Part shown: in pieces, positions 22,650 to 34,223 of the stretch
Layout: each line of letters starts with the position of its first letter
Position numbering within the stretch: the stretch's first letter is position 1
Source of the DNA: Corbicula japonica
Lineage: Eukaryota > Mollusca > Bivalvia > Venerida > Cyrenidae
Direction of reading: 5' to 3'
Length of the DNA stretch: 64,000 nucleotides
NCBI GenBank assembly: GCA_038501625.1
Contig: JAZAYU010000005.1
Location: 8,705,484 to 8,769,483, forward strand
Made by a program: the position numbers and the translations under genes
The notes under the pieces: model-generated
What the model was told of the DNA's origin: nothing
The model's database searches: none
Seen by the model: the letters and a program-made list of their open reading frames with translations, nothing else

Positions 22650-22801
22650 CAGGGCTGAAGGTTATAAAGCTGTGATTGGAAACCAGTCTCAAATCTCAAG
22701 CATCTGATTGGCTGAAATGGCGACTGGTCGCCATTTCAGCCAATCAGATGCTTGAGATTTGAGACTGGTTTCCATGCTCAGTTTTATAACCTTGGGCACT
22801 G
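22650..22801. mobile_element. Fold-back MITE, subfamily A, well preserved
   Basis: CAGGGCTGAAGGTTATAAAG to TTATAACCTTGGGCACTG. Both ends show the CAG...CTG termini used to suggest a hAT-like origin. Confidence 0.9.
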
Positions 22802-23278
22802 TAAGATTACTGGGATTAGAGAAGACCCTGTACAACCGAAAGGATATGTAGCTGATTTTGATGCTTTAGTCTGAATTGGATATTTTGTGTATCGCCAGTT
22901 ATTCTCTTTTAATGTGAGGTTGATCAGAAATTCTTTCAGCCATGTTTTGCCAATATAAATACACCTAATCAAGTTTACTTTTATTCGTTATTAGAAAACT
23001 TACTTTTGAGCAGAGCAAACTATTGTAGAGAATATGGCTTGAAAGGGAACACGTTTAATATTAAAGATACGTATTGCTTGACATCCATTTACATGACTGT
23101 AAAGTTGAGATATATTCAACCCAAAAATATACTTAAGTATTTGCCATTTGCCATAAATACCTATAAAATAACAAAATAAATGTGATTGTTATTGTTGTTG
23201 TTGTTAATACATTAAATCTAATCTGTTCCAACAATTTCTATTCAGTTGAGTCTGAAATATTTTCCTGTCTGGAGATCT

Positions 23279-23407
23279 GGGTTGAAGGTTATAAAGCTGA
23301 GATTGGAAACCAGTCTCAAATCTCAAGCACCTGTCGCCATTTCAGCCAATCAGATGCTTGAGATTTGATACTGGTTTCCATGCTCAGCTTTATAACCTTG
23401 GGCACTG
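23279..23407. mobile_element. Fold-back MITE with central deletion
   Basis: GGGTTGAAGGTTATAAAGCT to TTATAACCTTGGGCACTG. About 24 bp next to the centre of one arm is missing. Confidence 0.85.
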
Positions 23408-23679
23408 ATTCTGCAGAACGGATTCATTACAGAACAAGGAAATACCCTCAATTAGAATGGATGAGATTTTCTGTCCAATTTCTATAAATGTCTCGTTTTT
23501 CTTTGACATTGTCTTGATCTATTTATTTTCAAAATGGAAATTCAATTTAGAAAAAACAGTTATCTTTTAGTAGACTGCAGTCATGTTGAGACTGAATGGT
23601 CTTAACTGGTTGCAAATGTACAGCCAATGGTAAACTTACCCTGATTAAAATTTACAGTCAATGATTAAATCTATAACGG

Positions 23680-24031
23680 TTGCAAACGTTGAGAAGAACC
23701 AGGCACATGCATCCATTAACATACAGGCAGGTTCACAATAAAACTGATATTTTTAAATACTCTTTCTTTCCTCAGACCGTCGTATTATGGAACCAGCTAC
23801 CATCCACCGTCATTTTGCAGCCTGATCCTGATCACTTCAGACAGGCTTTAAACACCCTAAACATTGCCTAGATAGCAAAACACTGTTTTTAACCTGATTT
23901 TAACTCTTTTAACAATTTCACCCCTGTTTTTCTTTGACGTCTTTCTTGTCATTAAAAAACTTTTATTCTTGCACTGATGCGCACCTGCTAGTAATACCCG
24001 AAAGGGGCGTACGAAAGGGGCGTACAGCAGG
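23680..24031 (+). pseudogene. LINE (non-LTR retrotransposon) 3' end, 5'-truncated
   Basis: A 63-codon ORF ends with FKYSFFPQTVVLWNQLPSTV and then PDPDHFRQALNTLNIA before a stop at 23869-23871. The (Y)SFFPxTVxxWNxLP motif followed by a short helix is the usual C-terminus of ORF2 reverse transcriptases of animal non-LTR retrotransposons. About 160 bp of 3' UTR follows, with AATACCCGAAAGGGGCGTAC and a doubled GAAAGGGGCGTAC, then directly the GATA tail. The reverse transcriptase and endonuclease domains are absent, so the copy is dead. Confidence 0.75.
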
Positions 24032-25300
<1,269 letters not shown>

Positions 25301-25438
25301 TGATAAACATTATTATATAACATAATAATAACCATATACTGGTTGTGAATGTTCAGCGAATGATAAACCTGAACTGGTTGCAACTGAACAGCCAATTTAC
25401 ACGGGTACTTGACCAGACCACTCCTAGTTGTAACTTAC

Positions 25439-25514
25439 CGAAAGGTGTTTCTCCATTTCTTGTTTTAGCATCAATGTCTGCACCACTTTTCACCAGCATC
25501 TCAATAACTTCAGG
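25439..25514 (-). CDS. PPP1R16: PPP1R16A/B-like gene, exon 5 (last ankyrin repeat, second half)
   Basis: Acceptor CTGTTTTCCAG (AG at 25516-25515), donor GTAAGTT at 25438. 25 codons plus one base: PEVIEMLVKSGADIDAKTRN followed by GETPF. This is the helix-loop half of an ankyrin repeat (hydrophobic helix, SGADIDAK turn, G-x-T-P start of the next). It aligns with QMAELLVSHGASLSARTSMD of human PPP1R16B. It lies about 140 bp from the GATA satellite, yet both splice sites look sound. Confidence 0.9.
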
Positions 25515-25549
25515 CTGGAAAACAGTATTACAAGCAGACTATAATAATT

Positions 25550-25675
25550 ATAAAACTAAGACTGGAAACCAGTCTGAAATCCCCAGCTTCTTATTGGTCT
25601 TTTTCCAGACTAGTCACAAATTCAATTGCTGAGATTTCAGATTTTTTCCCATTCTCTGTTTTCTAATCCCTTGGC
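25550..25675. mobile_element. Old fold-back MITE
   Basis: ATTATAAAACTAAGACTGGA and the inverted TCTGTTTTCTAATCCCTTGG at the other side; the arms are strongly diverged. Confidence 0.6.
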
Positions 25676-25758
25676 CTTAGCGATTATTTTCTTACTTGTC
25701 TGTGTTTAAAAGCTCTTCCAGTTCTTCTGACATTGTGTGAAGTATTATTTAAAAACTA

Positions 25759-25981
25759 TAACAAAGGACCATAACTCTGGTAAAAATGGTCGCAGGAAAA
25801 AATCTTTTTTTTACAATCATCTACACATCCTGCTTGATCATCTGTGCAAGTTTGAAAGTAATCCACCAAATAGTAAATAAGGAGTTGATGCCAAAAGTTT
25901 TGGGGGTGACATACAGATGAATGGACATACGGACAGATGAGTGCAACTCTATTATGCCTCCCAATTCGTGGGAGCATAAAA
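25759..25981 (+). repeat. Short pearl-like element, AACAAAGG family
   Basis: ATAACAAAGGACCATAACTC, GCAGGAAAAAATC, AGTTTGAAAGTAATCC, ACGGACAGATGAGTGC, then the hairpin CTCCCAATTCGTGGGAG and GCATAA. Confidence 0.7.
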
Positions 25982-26319
25982 AAGACTTTAGCCAATCTAC
26001 AGTTTTCTCAAGCACAATTACTAGTTTCAATACAGGAAGTGGAGACGTAATGAAAATAATTATTAGAACATGTTCCACAATCAATGTAAATTATAAAGGT
26101 CAACGTCTTCGCCTTTTCTTTACAGAGAAGTTAAATAAAAGATTAAATCTCTATTTACCATAAACTGTTACAAAAATTGACAGTTAATTCAATATATCTG
26201 ACACATATTTTACGGACCAATGGGAAATGTCTAGGCTGTTAACTAGTTATATAACAATTCCGGGCCAAGATTGACAGATAATCTTTTCTTTTTCACTTAG
26301 ATATAACTCTTAGAATTTT

Positions 26320-26470
26320 CCTGTGCCCAAGGTTATAAAACTAAGAATGGAGACCAGTCTGAAATCTCAAGCATCCCATTGGTCGATATGGCGACCAGTC
26401 GCCATTTCAGCCAATCAGATGCTTGAGATTTCAGACTGGTCTACAATCGTAATTTTATAATCTTCAGCCT
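26320..26470. mobile_element. Fold-back MITE, subfamily A
   Basis: CCTGTGCCCAAGGTTATAAA to TTTATAATCTTCAGCC. One arm's CCAAT box is altered (CATCCCATTGGTCGA). Confidence 0.85.
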
Positions 26471-26681
26471 ATATAGTAACTGCCATGAAAGTTGCCTAAA
26501 AACTATAAATTAAATGTTTATGTGTAGAAAATTGAAAATAATTTCTAAATCAATTAGGTTTGCTGTCGCGAGGAAATAAAACACATTTATGAGAGGAAAA
26601 CATGCAATAATGTCATCAGGGAACAAAAATTACATAAGGACAGATAGAAATTGGAATTCAATCTAAATGGCTTGTCTTTAT

Positions 26682-26862
26682 AACCTTTTACTCCATAGAT
26701 ATGGCTTTTATCCCATGTGCAAATAGTGCAGATCTGGATCAGTCTGCACACCTGTTTAGTCTGATCAGAATCTACACTGTTCGCGTTTAAATTCATTTGA
26801 TTATTTTGGATGAAGAAGCAAACAGAGTAGATCCTGATGAGACTGCATGGATATGCAGACTG
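26682..26862. mobile_element. piggyBac-like MITE, right end lost to a fold-back insertion
   Basis: AACCTTTTACTCCATAGATA through the left hairpin to GATATGCAGACTG, where the fold-back at 26863 begins. Confidence 0.65.
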
Positions 26863-27013
26863 CTGTGCCCTATGTTATAAAACTGAGCAAGGAAACCAGT
26901 CTCAAATCTCAAGCATCTGATTGGCTGAAATGGCGACTGGTCGCCATTTCAGCCAATCAGATGCTTGAGATTTGAGACTGGTTTCCATGCTCAGTTTTAT
27001 AACCTTCAGCCCT
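26863..27013. mobile_element. Fold-back MITE, subfamily A (first of a tandem pair)
   Basis: CTGTGCCCTATGTTATAAAA to TTATAACCTTCAGCCCTG. It abuts the next copy directly. Confidence 0.85.
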
Positions 27014-27109
27014 GTTCCCAAGGTTATAAAACTGAGAATGGAAACCAGTCTCAAATCTCAAGCACCTGATTGGCTGAAATGGTGACAGTTCTATAACCTT
27101 AAGCACTGG
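27011..27109. mobile_element. Fold-back MITE, second of the pair, one arm deleted
   Basis: CTGTTCCCAAGGTTATAAAA, a full left arm, then a jump to GTGACAGTTCTATAACC and AGCACTGG. Confidence 0.8.
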
Positions 27110-27375
27110 TGGTCCATGAGATAGAAGAATGTGTTCTATGATATATGCGCCATATCTCATGCAGTAGAGAGATAAACAAATAAATTGGAGAAATCTATCA
27201 CAAATGGAAGTCTTACTTAAAGAAAAAAATAAAAAATCCTTCACAGTTTATTCTTTGTAATAAAATCTGCATGCTTTTTACTTTATGTTTATCCAGCTTA
27301 AAAATAAATAATGATAAAATTTCAATTTTTGCAGAAAGAAGACATATGTAAATGGTTTAAAATGCCTACAGGTGT

Positions 27376-27541
27376 ACCCTTTTACTCCATAGATACACCT
27401 TTATTGTGTTGGTGAACGGTGTAGAACCAGATCAGCTGGCAAATCTGTGCAGATCCTGACCAGATGGCACTGCTGTACCAGCTGATCTGGATCTACACCA
27501 TTTGCACATGCAATGTAATAGGTATATATGGAGTAAAGGGT
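27376..27541. mobile_element. piggyBac-like MITE, internally deleted
   Basis: ACCCTTTTACTCCATAGATA to ATATATGGAGTAAAGGGTA. Confidence 0.75.
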
Positions 27542-27653
27542 ATTTGGAGGCAATCTGTAAACGGATTTAAGTTAAGGACCATATACATATTTTAGACTCC
27601 AATGCTGATGCAAGGTTGAGTAGGATAGCTCCCCTATTATTAGAATAGTCGAC

Positions 27654-27894
27654 TTAACCTTTTCCTCCATATATATGCATTTTACCCATGTGCGCCCAGT
27701 GTAGATCCAGATCAGCCTGCACATCCATGCCGCCTGATCAGGATCTGCACTGGTCACATTTTGGTCAGAAATAACCTAATGAATCAAAAAGCGAACAGTG
27801 CAGATCCTGATCAGACGGCACAGATGTGCCGGCTGATCTGGATCTACACTGTTTGCCCACGCAATAAAGGTGTGTCTATGAAGGAAAGGGTTAA
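27654..27894. mobile_element. piggyBac-like MITE beside the exon 4 donor
   Basis: TTAACCTTTTCCTCCATATA to ATGAAGGAAAGGGTTAA. Its edge is 31 bp from the donor GT of exon 4 at 27927-27926. Confidence 0.85.
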
Positions 27895-27927
27895 AAAATG
27901 ATTTTGCTTCTGGAAAATATTGTCTAC

Positions 27928-28053
27928 CTGTAACCAGCAGGCGGCAGCATGAATTGGAAGCCAGCCGTCCTCGTCCCGTACATCCAGTGACACATGCTGG
28001 TTGATGAGGAACTCTACACAGTCTAAAAAACCATTGGCTGCCGCTATATGAAG
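27928..28053 (-). CDS. PPP1R16: PPP1R16A/B-like gene, exon 4 (ankyrin repeat pair)
   Basis: Acceptor AACATTTCAG (AG at 28055-28054), donor CAG/GTAGAC. Exactly 42 codons in phase 0: LHIAAANGFLDCVEFLINQH, then VSLDVRDEDGWLPIHAAACW, then LQ. The L-H-I-A-A-A-N-G start and D-E-D-G-W-x-P-x-H-A-A-A are the second ankyrin block of PPP1R16 proteins; human PPP1R16A reads LHLAAANGYLEAAELLLEHR and DKDGWEPLHAAAYWG here. Close match and no gap, so this is a firm exon. Ankyrin repeats of this family form the scaffold that wraps the PP1 catalytic subunit. Confidence 0.95.
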
Positions 28054-28093
28054 CTGAAATGTTAGGAATATTACATATTGAGACAAAATTTGT

Positions 28094-28289
28094 AATAACA
28101 AAGGGCCATAACTATGGTAAAATGGTTGCAGGAAAAAATCCTTTCTTTAAGATCATCTAGCTTGATCATCTTTGCAAGTTTGAAAGAAATATGCCTGATA
28201 GATTAGGAGGAGTTGATGCCACAAGATTTGGGGACGTATGTATGTAAGGACAGACCTACGGACAGACAGACGAGTGGGGGCATATAAAT
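28094..28289 (+). repeat. Short pearl-like element, AACAAAGG family
   Basis: TAACAAAGGGCCATAACTAT, GTTGCAGGAAAAAATCC, AGTTGATGCCACAAGATTTG, an ACGG-type run (ACCTACGGACAGACAGACG) and GTGGGGGCATA. It begins about 40 bp from exon 4. Confidence 0.7.
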
Positions 28290-28318
28290 CTATTAACCTA
28301 CTGGGTAAATCCTTCGAT

Positions 28319-28734
28319 GATGGGAAGGTACTGATTTACACAAGTATTATTTCCCAAAAATTTAAAAAATACCACATTTCCGTAGGACAAAAATATAATT
28401 TTAACCACTAAAACAAATTTACGATGTGATGATTAACAGTATAATTGACAGTAAGAAATATATCCTTAAAATGTATAAGGTGAATTCTTCTATTTTTGCC
28501 ATTCTGTATCAATCACTGCTTTTAAAAGGTAATAATGTGACAATTAAGAGAATGAATGACAGTTAAAACTATATATAAAGAAACATATCCTTATTAAGCA
28601 TTTACCATTTGTGCTGCAACAATTACTGCTTGAAAAGACAATTATCAAGCCCAAAGGTTATAAAACTGAGAATGGAAACCAGTCTAAAATCTTAAAGATC
28701 TGATTAGCGGAAATGGCAACTGGTTTCCATTCAC
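28319..28734. repeat. 416 bp tandem duplication, copy 1
   Basis: From GATGGGAAGGTACTGATTTA to TTTCCATTCACAG, including half of a fold-back MITE. It is repeated at once from 28735 with only a few differences. Confidence 0.85.
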
Positions 28735-28736
28735 AG
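28648..28736. mobile_element. Fold-back MITE, half copy inside the tandem duplication
   Basis: GCCCAAAGGTTATAAAACTG to TTTCCATTCACAG; cut at the duplication junction. Its twin at 30435 continues further. Confidence 0.8.
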
Positions 28737-30523
28737 ATGGGAAGGTACTGATTTACAGAAGTATTATTTCCCAAAAATTTAAAAAATACCACATATCCGT
28801 AGGACAAAAATATAATTTTAACCACTAAAACAAATTTACGATGTGATGATTAACAGTATAATTGACAGTAAGAAATATATCCTTAAAATGTATAAGGTGA
28901 ATTCTTCTATTTTTGCCATTCTGTATCAATCACTGCTTTTAAAAGGTAATAATGTGACAATTAAGAGAATGAATGACAGTTAAAACTATATATAAAGAAA
29001 CATATCCTTATTTAGCATTTACCATTTGTGCTGCAACAATTACTGCTTGAAAAGACAACAAGAGGTGTTTGTCAAACACAAATGCCCCCCCTGACGTGCA
29101 AGTGATATCTATTAGCATTGAATTTAAATTTTTGGAAATTTAGAGACTTTTGTAAGCTTTAGCAATGAAGGGTACCAGTCATGAAAGCAATTTACAAGAC
29201 GGTGGAACTCCTATATATCAATAACCAGGTCATCCAATGAGAGGATTACATTTACCTCGACAAACATAAGCGCGTGTAGATTAACCTAGTCTAACACAAA
29301 GGATTTTATTGTAATTTAAATCAAATATTCGCTATTGGCGGAGATATAGTAGCTCTAGTGTTATGTCAATTCCGGTAATGTGCAGGCTTTAGTGACCATC
29401 CATACGAAACCAAAGCATTTAATAAACACAAGTGAGTGATAATCAGTGCCTATTTATGACACGGCATATATTGAAATAGTTTAAAATTAATGTTATGGAT
29501 CATTAATGTATATCTTTACTTGAAATTGTCATGGGGAAAAATAATCACAACTTTACACTGAGAAGTATTTTATTTTATTATACAAATAAACATAAAAACA
29601 TTGTCTAGTTATTGATCGAACAAGGTTTTTTGTTGTCAAGGCCACCGTGACCTTTGACCTACTGACCCCAAAACCAATAGGGGTCTTCTACTGGTCACGA
29701 CCAACTTCCACACCAAATATGAGGTCTGTATCACAAAGCGTTGTCTAGTTATTGATCGGACAACGTTTTTGTATGCAAAGGCCACTGTGACCTTGACCTT
29801 TGACCTACTGATCCTAAAATCAATAGGGTTCTTCTATTGGTCATGACCAACCTCCACACCAAATATGAGGACTGTATCACAAAGCGTTGTCTAGTTATTG
29901 ATCGGACAAGGTTTTTGTGGTCAAGGCCACTGTGACCTTGACCTTTGACCTACTGACCCCAAAATCAATAGGGGTCTTCTACTGGTCATGACCAACCTCC
30001 ACACCAAATATGAGGACTGTATCACAAAGCGTTGTCTAGTTATTGATCGGACAAGGTTTTTGTGGTCAAGGCCACTGTGACCTTGACCTTTGACCTACTG
30101 ACCCCAAAATCAATAGGGGTCTTCTACTGGTCATGCCCAACCTCCACACCAAATATGAGGACTGTATCACAAAGCGTTGTCTAGTTATTGATCGGACAAG
30201 GTTTTTGTGGTCAAGGCCACTGTGACCTTGACCTTTGACCTACTGACCCCAAAATCAATAGGGGTCTTCTACTGGTCATGACCAACCTCCACACTAAATA
30301 TAAGGACTGTATCACAAAGCGTTGTCTAGTTATTGATCGGACAAGATGTGGTCTACGGACCGACCGACATACCGACCGACCGACATGTGCAAAGCAATAT
30401 ACCCCCGCTTCTTCGAAGGGGGGCATAATTATCAAGCCCAAAGGTTATAAAACTGAGAATGGAAACCAGTCTAAAATCTTAAAGATCTGATTAGCGGAAA
30501 TGGCAACTGGTTTCCATTCACAG
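28735..30523. repeat. 416 bp tandem duplication, copy 2, split by a HINE
   Basis: 28735-29058 matches 28319-28642, and 30427-30523 matches the remainder of copy 1. The intervening 29059-30426 is a HINE inserted in the middle. Confidence 0.85.
29059..30426 (+). mobile_element. Pearl-like / Helentron-associated element (HINE), 1.37 kb
   Basis: 5' end CAAGAGGTGTTTGTCAAACA, including the hairpin GTGTTTGTCAAACAC. A subterminal ATGCCCCCC (29082-29090) is inverted as the terminal GGGGGGCAT (30418-30426). The core has five 145 bp tandem units (GACCTTGACCTTTGACCTAC, CAATAGGGGTCTTCTACTGG, TATCACAAAGCGTTGTCTAG), followed by an ACCG microsatellite and a CCCCCGCTTCTTCGAAGGGGG hairpin-type tail. Asymmetric terminal repeats, a 3' hairpin, a tandem core and insertion between A and A (T-T on the other strand) are the described hallmarks of HINEs and of bivalve pearl elements. 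No protein is encoded. Confidence 0.8.
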
Positions 30524-30542
30524 TTTTTATAATCTTCAGCAT
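30435..30542. mobile_element. Fold-back MITE, subfamily A, deleted centre
   Basis: GCCCAAAGGTTATAAAACTG to TTTTTATAATCTTCAGC; belongs to copy 2 of the 416 bp duplication. Confidence 0.8.
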
Positions 30543-30834
30543 AAACGTACTGCAGCTACATAAATATGGCACCCCCCTAATAAAACTTCAGTTTTAGGAA
30601 AATCAAAATCATTCTCTTAAAATAATAAATTGAACAAAATTAATAATGGTGCTATTGAATGGAGACTTCTAGACTTCTCAAGGCATGCATTTTCCATTAA
30701 AAGCTACCATAAAACAACTGGAAACAATTGATGTATTTGTTTATTTCAAACTACAGAATCCTGATATTTAGAAATTTGTTTACATTACAGTAATTTATGA
30801 GGTTGTTATTTTACTGCTGAATACAGTATGTTCC

Positions 30835-31490
30835 CCCTACCCTCACCCTCCACCAGCTAAGCCATCCCTGCAAAAGTTTGAATGCTCTAGGTCAAACGGT
30901 ACTCCAGTTATTGAGCGGAAACCAAGTGTGACAGACGGACAGACGGACTGACGGACAGGGCAAAAACAATAATTAGTAGTGAACATCAGTTCTGGAAGCT
31001 GCTTTGGTCAACCACTGCACATCAGAAGCTGAAAATATCTGAAACTCAATAAGGACATCCATCATATGAAGTTTGAAGGCTCTGGGTGAAATAGAACTCA
31101 GGTTATTGAGCGGAAACGGTTTTCACTCTTCAGGCCCCTGTGATGACCTTTGACCTACTGACCCCAAAATCAATAGGGTCCTTTTACTCAATAAGGGCTA
31201 TCACCCTATGAAGTTTGAATGCTCTGGGTCAACGGGTACTCGAGTTATTGAGCGGAAACGGTTTTCACACTTCGGGCCCCTGTGACCTTGACCTTTGACC
31301 TACTGACCCCAAAATCAATAGGGTTCTTCTACTCAATAAGGGCCATCACCCTATGAAGTTTGAATGCTCTGGGTCAAACGGTACTCAAGTTATTTAGTGG
31401 AAACGAAGTGTGACAGATGGACAGACGGACAGGGCAAAAACAATATGTCTCCCCCAGAGGGGGGGGGGGGGGGGGGGGGGAGACATAACT
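30835..31490 (+). repeat. Pearl-like tandem array with ACGG microsatellites and poly-G hairpin
   Basis: About four ~145 bp units with GAAGTTTGAATGCTCTGGGT, TTATTGAGCGGAAACGG and GACCTTTGACCTACTGACCC. Two ACGG-type runs (at about 30930 and 31420). It ends with ATGTCTCCCCC, 22 consecutive G, and AGACATAA, forming a hairpin terminus. Confidence 0.7.
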
Positions 31491-31959
31491 ATCTGATTTA
31501 TGTACCTTTCAAAATTACAGGAATATATGACAGTATTCTACTTTTCTAATTCACTGCTATCTGAACCAGAATTCACAATATCATCTATCCTGTTTGCATG
31601 ATGACATCACTAATGTCAACATTTTGTACTTACGCTAGAAGATGTTAAGTCCCTTTTAACAGCTTTTTGTAGGAATAATAAGCTTGTTAATTTTAACCAA
31701 GAAACTTATTGACCTTTTTAGAAGAACAATAACAATAATACTTAAAGAAATAAGAAAATTTAATGCAACCTCTTTAACACAAATATAGTTCGTGTTTAAA
31801 GAAGTTGTGTTTCTAATTCCTCTATCTATATATAATATGCTTTAAGAAATTGGAAACACAACTTCTTTAAACATGAACTATATTTTGTGATTAAAGAAGT
31901 TGCGTTCTTGTTTCTTTAAGTATCTTTATGTATTTTGATGACCTCGGTTTGAATTCTGA

Positions 31960-32568
31960 CGTTCAAGTTTCAAAATTTACCAAGCTCTCATCATGACAAA
32001 AATTCTAAGAGAATTTGATGACAATCAGATGAAAAATGTTCAATAGTTCTCTAATTTGACCTGGTGACCTAGTTTTTGACCCCCAGGTGACCCAGTTTCC
32101 GACATAGTTGAGATATTTATGGAAAACAACAAAACATTTTAAGCAAGTTTGATGAAAGTCAAATGTTTAATGTGGTCTTAATTGTATTTTTAAGTTGTTT
32201 ATTATTTGACCTAGTGACATATTTTTGACTTAAAATGATCCACTTTCAAGATCACAACACTCTGAGCAGGTTTGATGATAACTGAATGAAAAATGTAGCC
32301 TCCATTGTGTAAATGATGTATTTCCTGGATTTGATCAGGTGAACTAGCTTTTGACTCAAGATTGCAAGCTTTTAATTCATCCTTGTTACTATCAAAACAT
32401 GCAAACTGGGCAAGTTTGGCGATAGTATGTCGTGAAATGTGGCCAACACTGTCTCAACAATGTTTTTTATTGCATTTGACATAGTAACCTAGTTATTGAC
32501 CCAAGATCTTGTCTATGATTTCAATGAGACAAACATTCTGAGCAAATATGATAATAATTGACTGAACA
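31960..32568. repeat. Tandem array of ~160 bp units, left part
   Basis: Diverged units with ATTTGACCTGGTGACCTAGT, TTTTGACCC and AGCAAGTTTGATGA. The array resumes at 35745 after the TIR element, so it was the insertion target. Confidence 0.65.
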
Positions 32569-32627
32569 ATATGTGTCACTCTCTGAGACTTTTGGGCCAA
32601 ATTCGGCAAACGTCATTTCGAGTAAAA

Positions 32628-32635
32628 TGACGTCA
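32628..32635. promoter_or_regulatory. Perfect CRE palindrome
   Basis: TGACGTCA, the consensus CREB/ATF site, 55 bp inside the left end of the TIR element and about 290 bp before the candidate start codon at 32922. Chance occurrence is possible. Confidence 0.35.
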
Positions 32636-32921
32636 ACTTCGCGGCACGCACAAATCGCATTAACTTTTACTAATTGCCTGTATTAAATGATACTAAGAGG
32701 AATATGTCTAGTGTTATAATCCAAGTGCGTAAGACAAAATGTACGTTTGAACCTGTTACCGAAATCTTTATTTAAAATAATCTCGTTTACTATCTATCTA
32801 TACAATATTTACGTCCCTTATTTTAACATACGCCACACATTGTGATTCACACATGTACCAAACAGTCGTGATATTTGAACTGCAAAACCAGCATTTTAAG
32901 AACTAAAATGTCGGTAAAGTG

Positions 32922-33467
32922 ATGGATTTGAACAGGTAAGTCAACTTATAGTCTATTGTATTGCTTGTTTGTGCAAAATTATGTCAAATCATGTATGAAA
33001 TTGGTGCAATTTCATTTTCCGGAAGTGAAAATGGCGGTCGTTACCTTGTTAAACAGTTGATTATTTACAAATATTTTTTGATATAATAAACAATCTGATT
33101 TATGCATCTTCGTCGTTAACATTGACAACAGTCAATCTTCTTTTCTAAATTAGGTGCCAGATGAGTTACTTTTACACTGTGATCCTGAATTTAATAAAGG
33201 AACTTTCAAATCATGACATTTCAAAATTGTCGGAGATTGTCGAATTTTTGGACAGTGAGTTTGAAAGCCCATTGTATTACTGATAAAGGAGGCGGAAATA
33301 ACCATGATAATAACGATTTCAAAAAATGAACATTTAAATAAATGGAAAATGTTTGTTCAGATAGTATTGATTCTGAAAAAAATAAAGCTGAAAATAACCT
33401 TCAAAACATTGCATTGGGTGCTGCTGTACTGAGACTGTATGGAAAGCCATCTGGTTCTTTTGTATGA
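32922..33467 (+). CDS. Candidate three-exon ORF inside the TIR element, unknown product
   Basis: Exon 1 starts ATG at 32922 (MDLN plus two bases) with donor AG/GTAAG at 32936. Exon 2 is 33154-33254 (acceptor AAATTAG, donor GTGAGT). Exon 3 is 33361-33467 (acceptor GTTTGTTCAG). The phases fit at both junctions: AG+G, then A+AT. The joined frame is 73 codons to a TGA at 33465. Exon 2 encodes a hydrophobic helix then a probable amphipathic helix (LIKELSNHDISKLSEIVEFL); exon 3 contains AALGAAVLRLYGKP-like sequence (IALGAAVLRLYGKPSGSF). I do not recognise the protein. A short ATG with an immediate stop at 32908 precedes it. It could be a host gene piece carried by the element, or chance. Confidence 0.35.
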
Positions 33468-34223
33468 ATAGACAAATTTATAAATTATAAAGAAATTATT
33501 AATGTTATATTAAGATAATGAACTTATATTTGCAATAATTATTACAGGGACTCGGATATTATATCTCATAGATGAGAAATTCCATAATGTTGGTTGAATG
33601 GCAATACAGCTTGACATAACTCCACCACCAATTTGAGTTTCCTGGATATGACTAGAAAAATGCAGTTTTAAACATGGAGAACTGTGCACGGCAGAACATC
33701 GACAACACTGTCATATGGTATGTAACAATGGAAAAAATTAAGTTTTAATTTTATTCACATATGTTTGTTCCTTAAGGTCATAGTCATTCTAAGGTTATGC
33801 TTTAATTATCTTTTTTATTTAATTGCTAAATATGAAATCATGTTATGGACACTGGTATATGCTAATTGCAAACAAACAAAGTAACAATTCCTATGATACT
33901 ATGATAAAAATCTGGTATTTTACACATTTGCTTGTAGTTTTAATTATCTTGAACAATATATATATGAACAAATAGGTATTGTTCAGAAATTAATCGTTAA
34001 GAAGTATCAGTTCTGGAACTTTAATTTTGAATTTTCTGGGCAGCATTTCCTTGTAGTATTATTAAAATAGTTTAATTTTTTTTTATTCAACTGGCTTTGG
34101 ACTTGATAATTTACACTTAACACTAATGTTAAATGCATAATAAATATGATATCATGGCTGAACAAATGTTTACTGTCATCTGCATAATTTATATATTTTG
34201 CATTGATTTTTAATTATTTCAGA

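Larger units (their letters stand above)
25515..27927 (-). other. Intron between exons 4 and 5 (2.4 kb)
   Basis: Contains five fold-back copies or fragments, three piggyBac-like MITEs and one short pearl-like element. 25982-26319, 26471-26680 and 27110-27375 look like plain AT-rich sequence. Confidence 0.7.

Noticed and set aside
30211..30490. ORFs containing RSVCRSVRRP or RTDRHTDRPT
   Set aside because: Translations of the ACCG microsatellite and HINE tail.
33541..33722. Further coding exon of the TIR-element gene
   Set aside because: All three frames contain stops between the acceptor at 33547 and the donor at 33720, and the best frame gives a stop at the junction with 34224.
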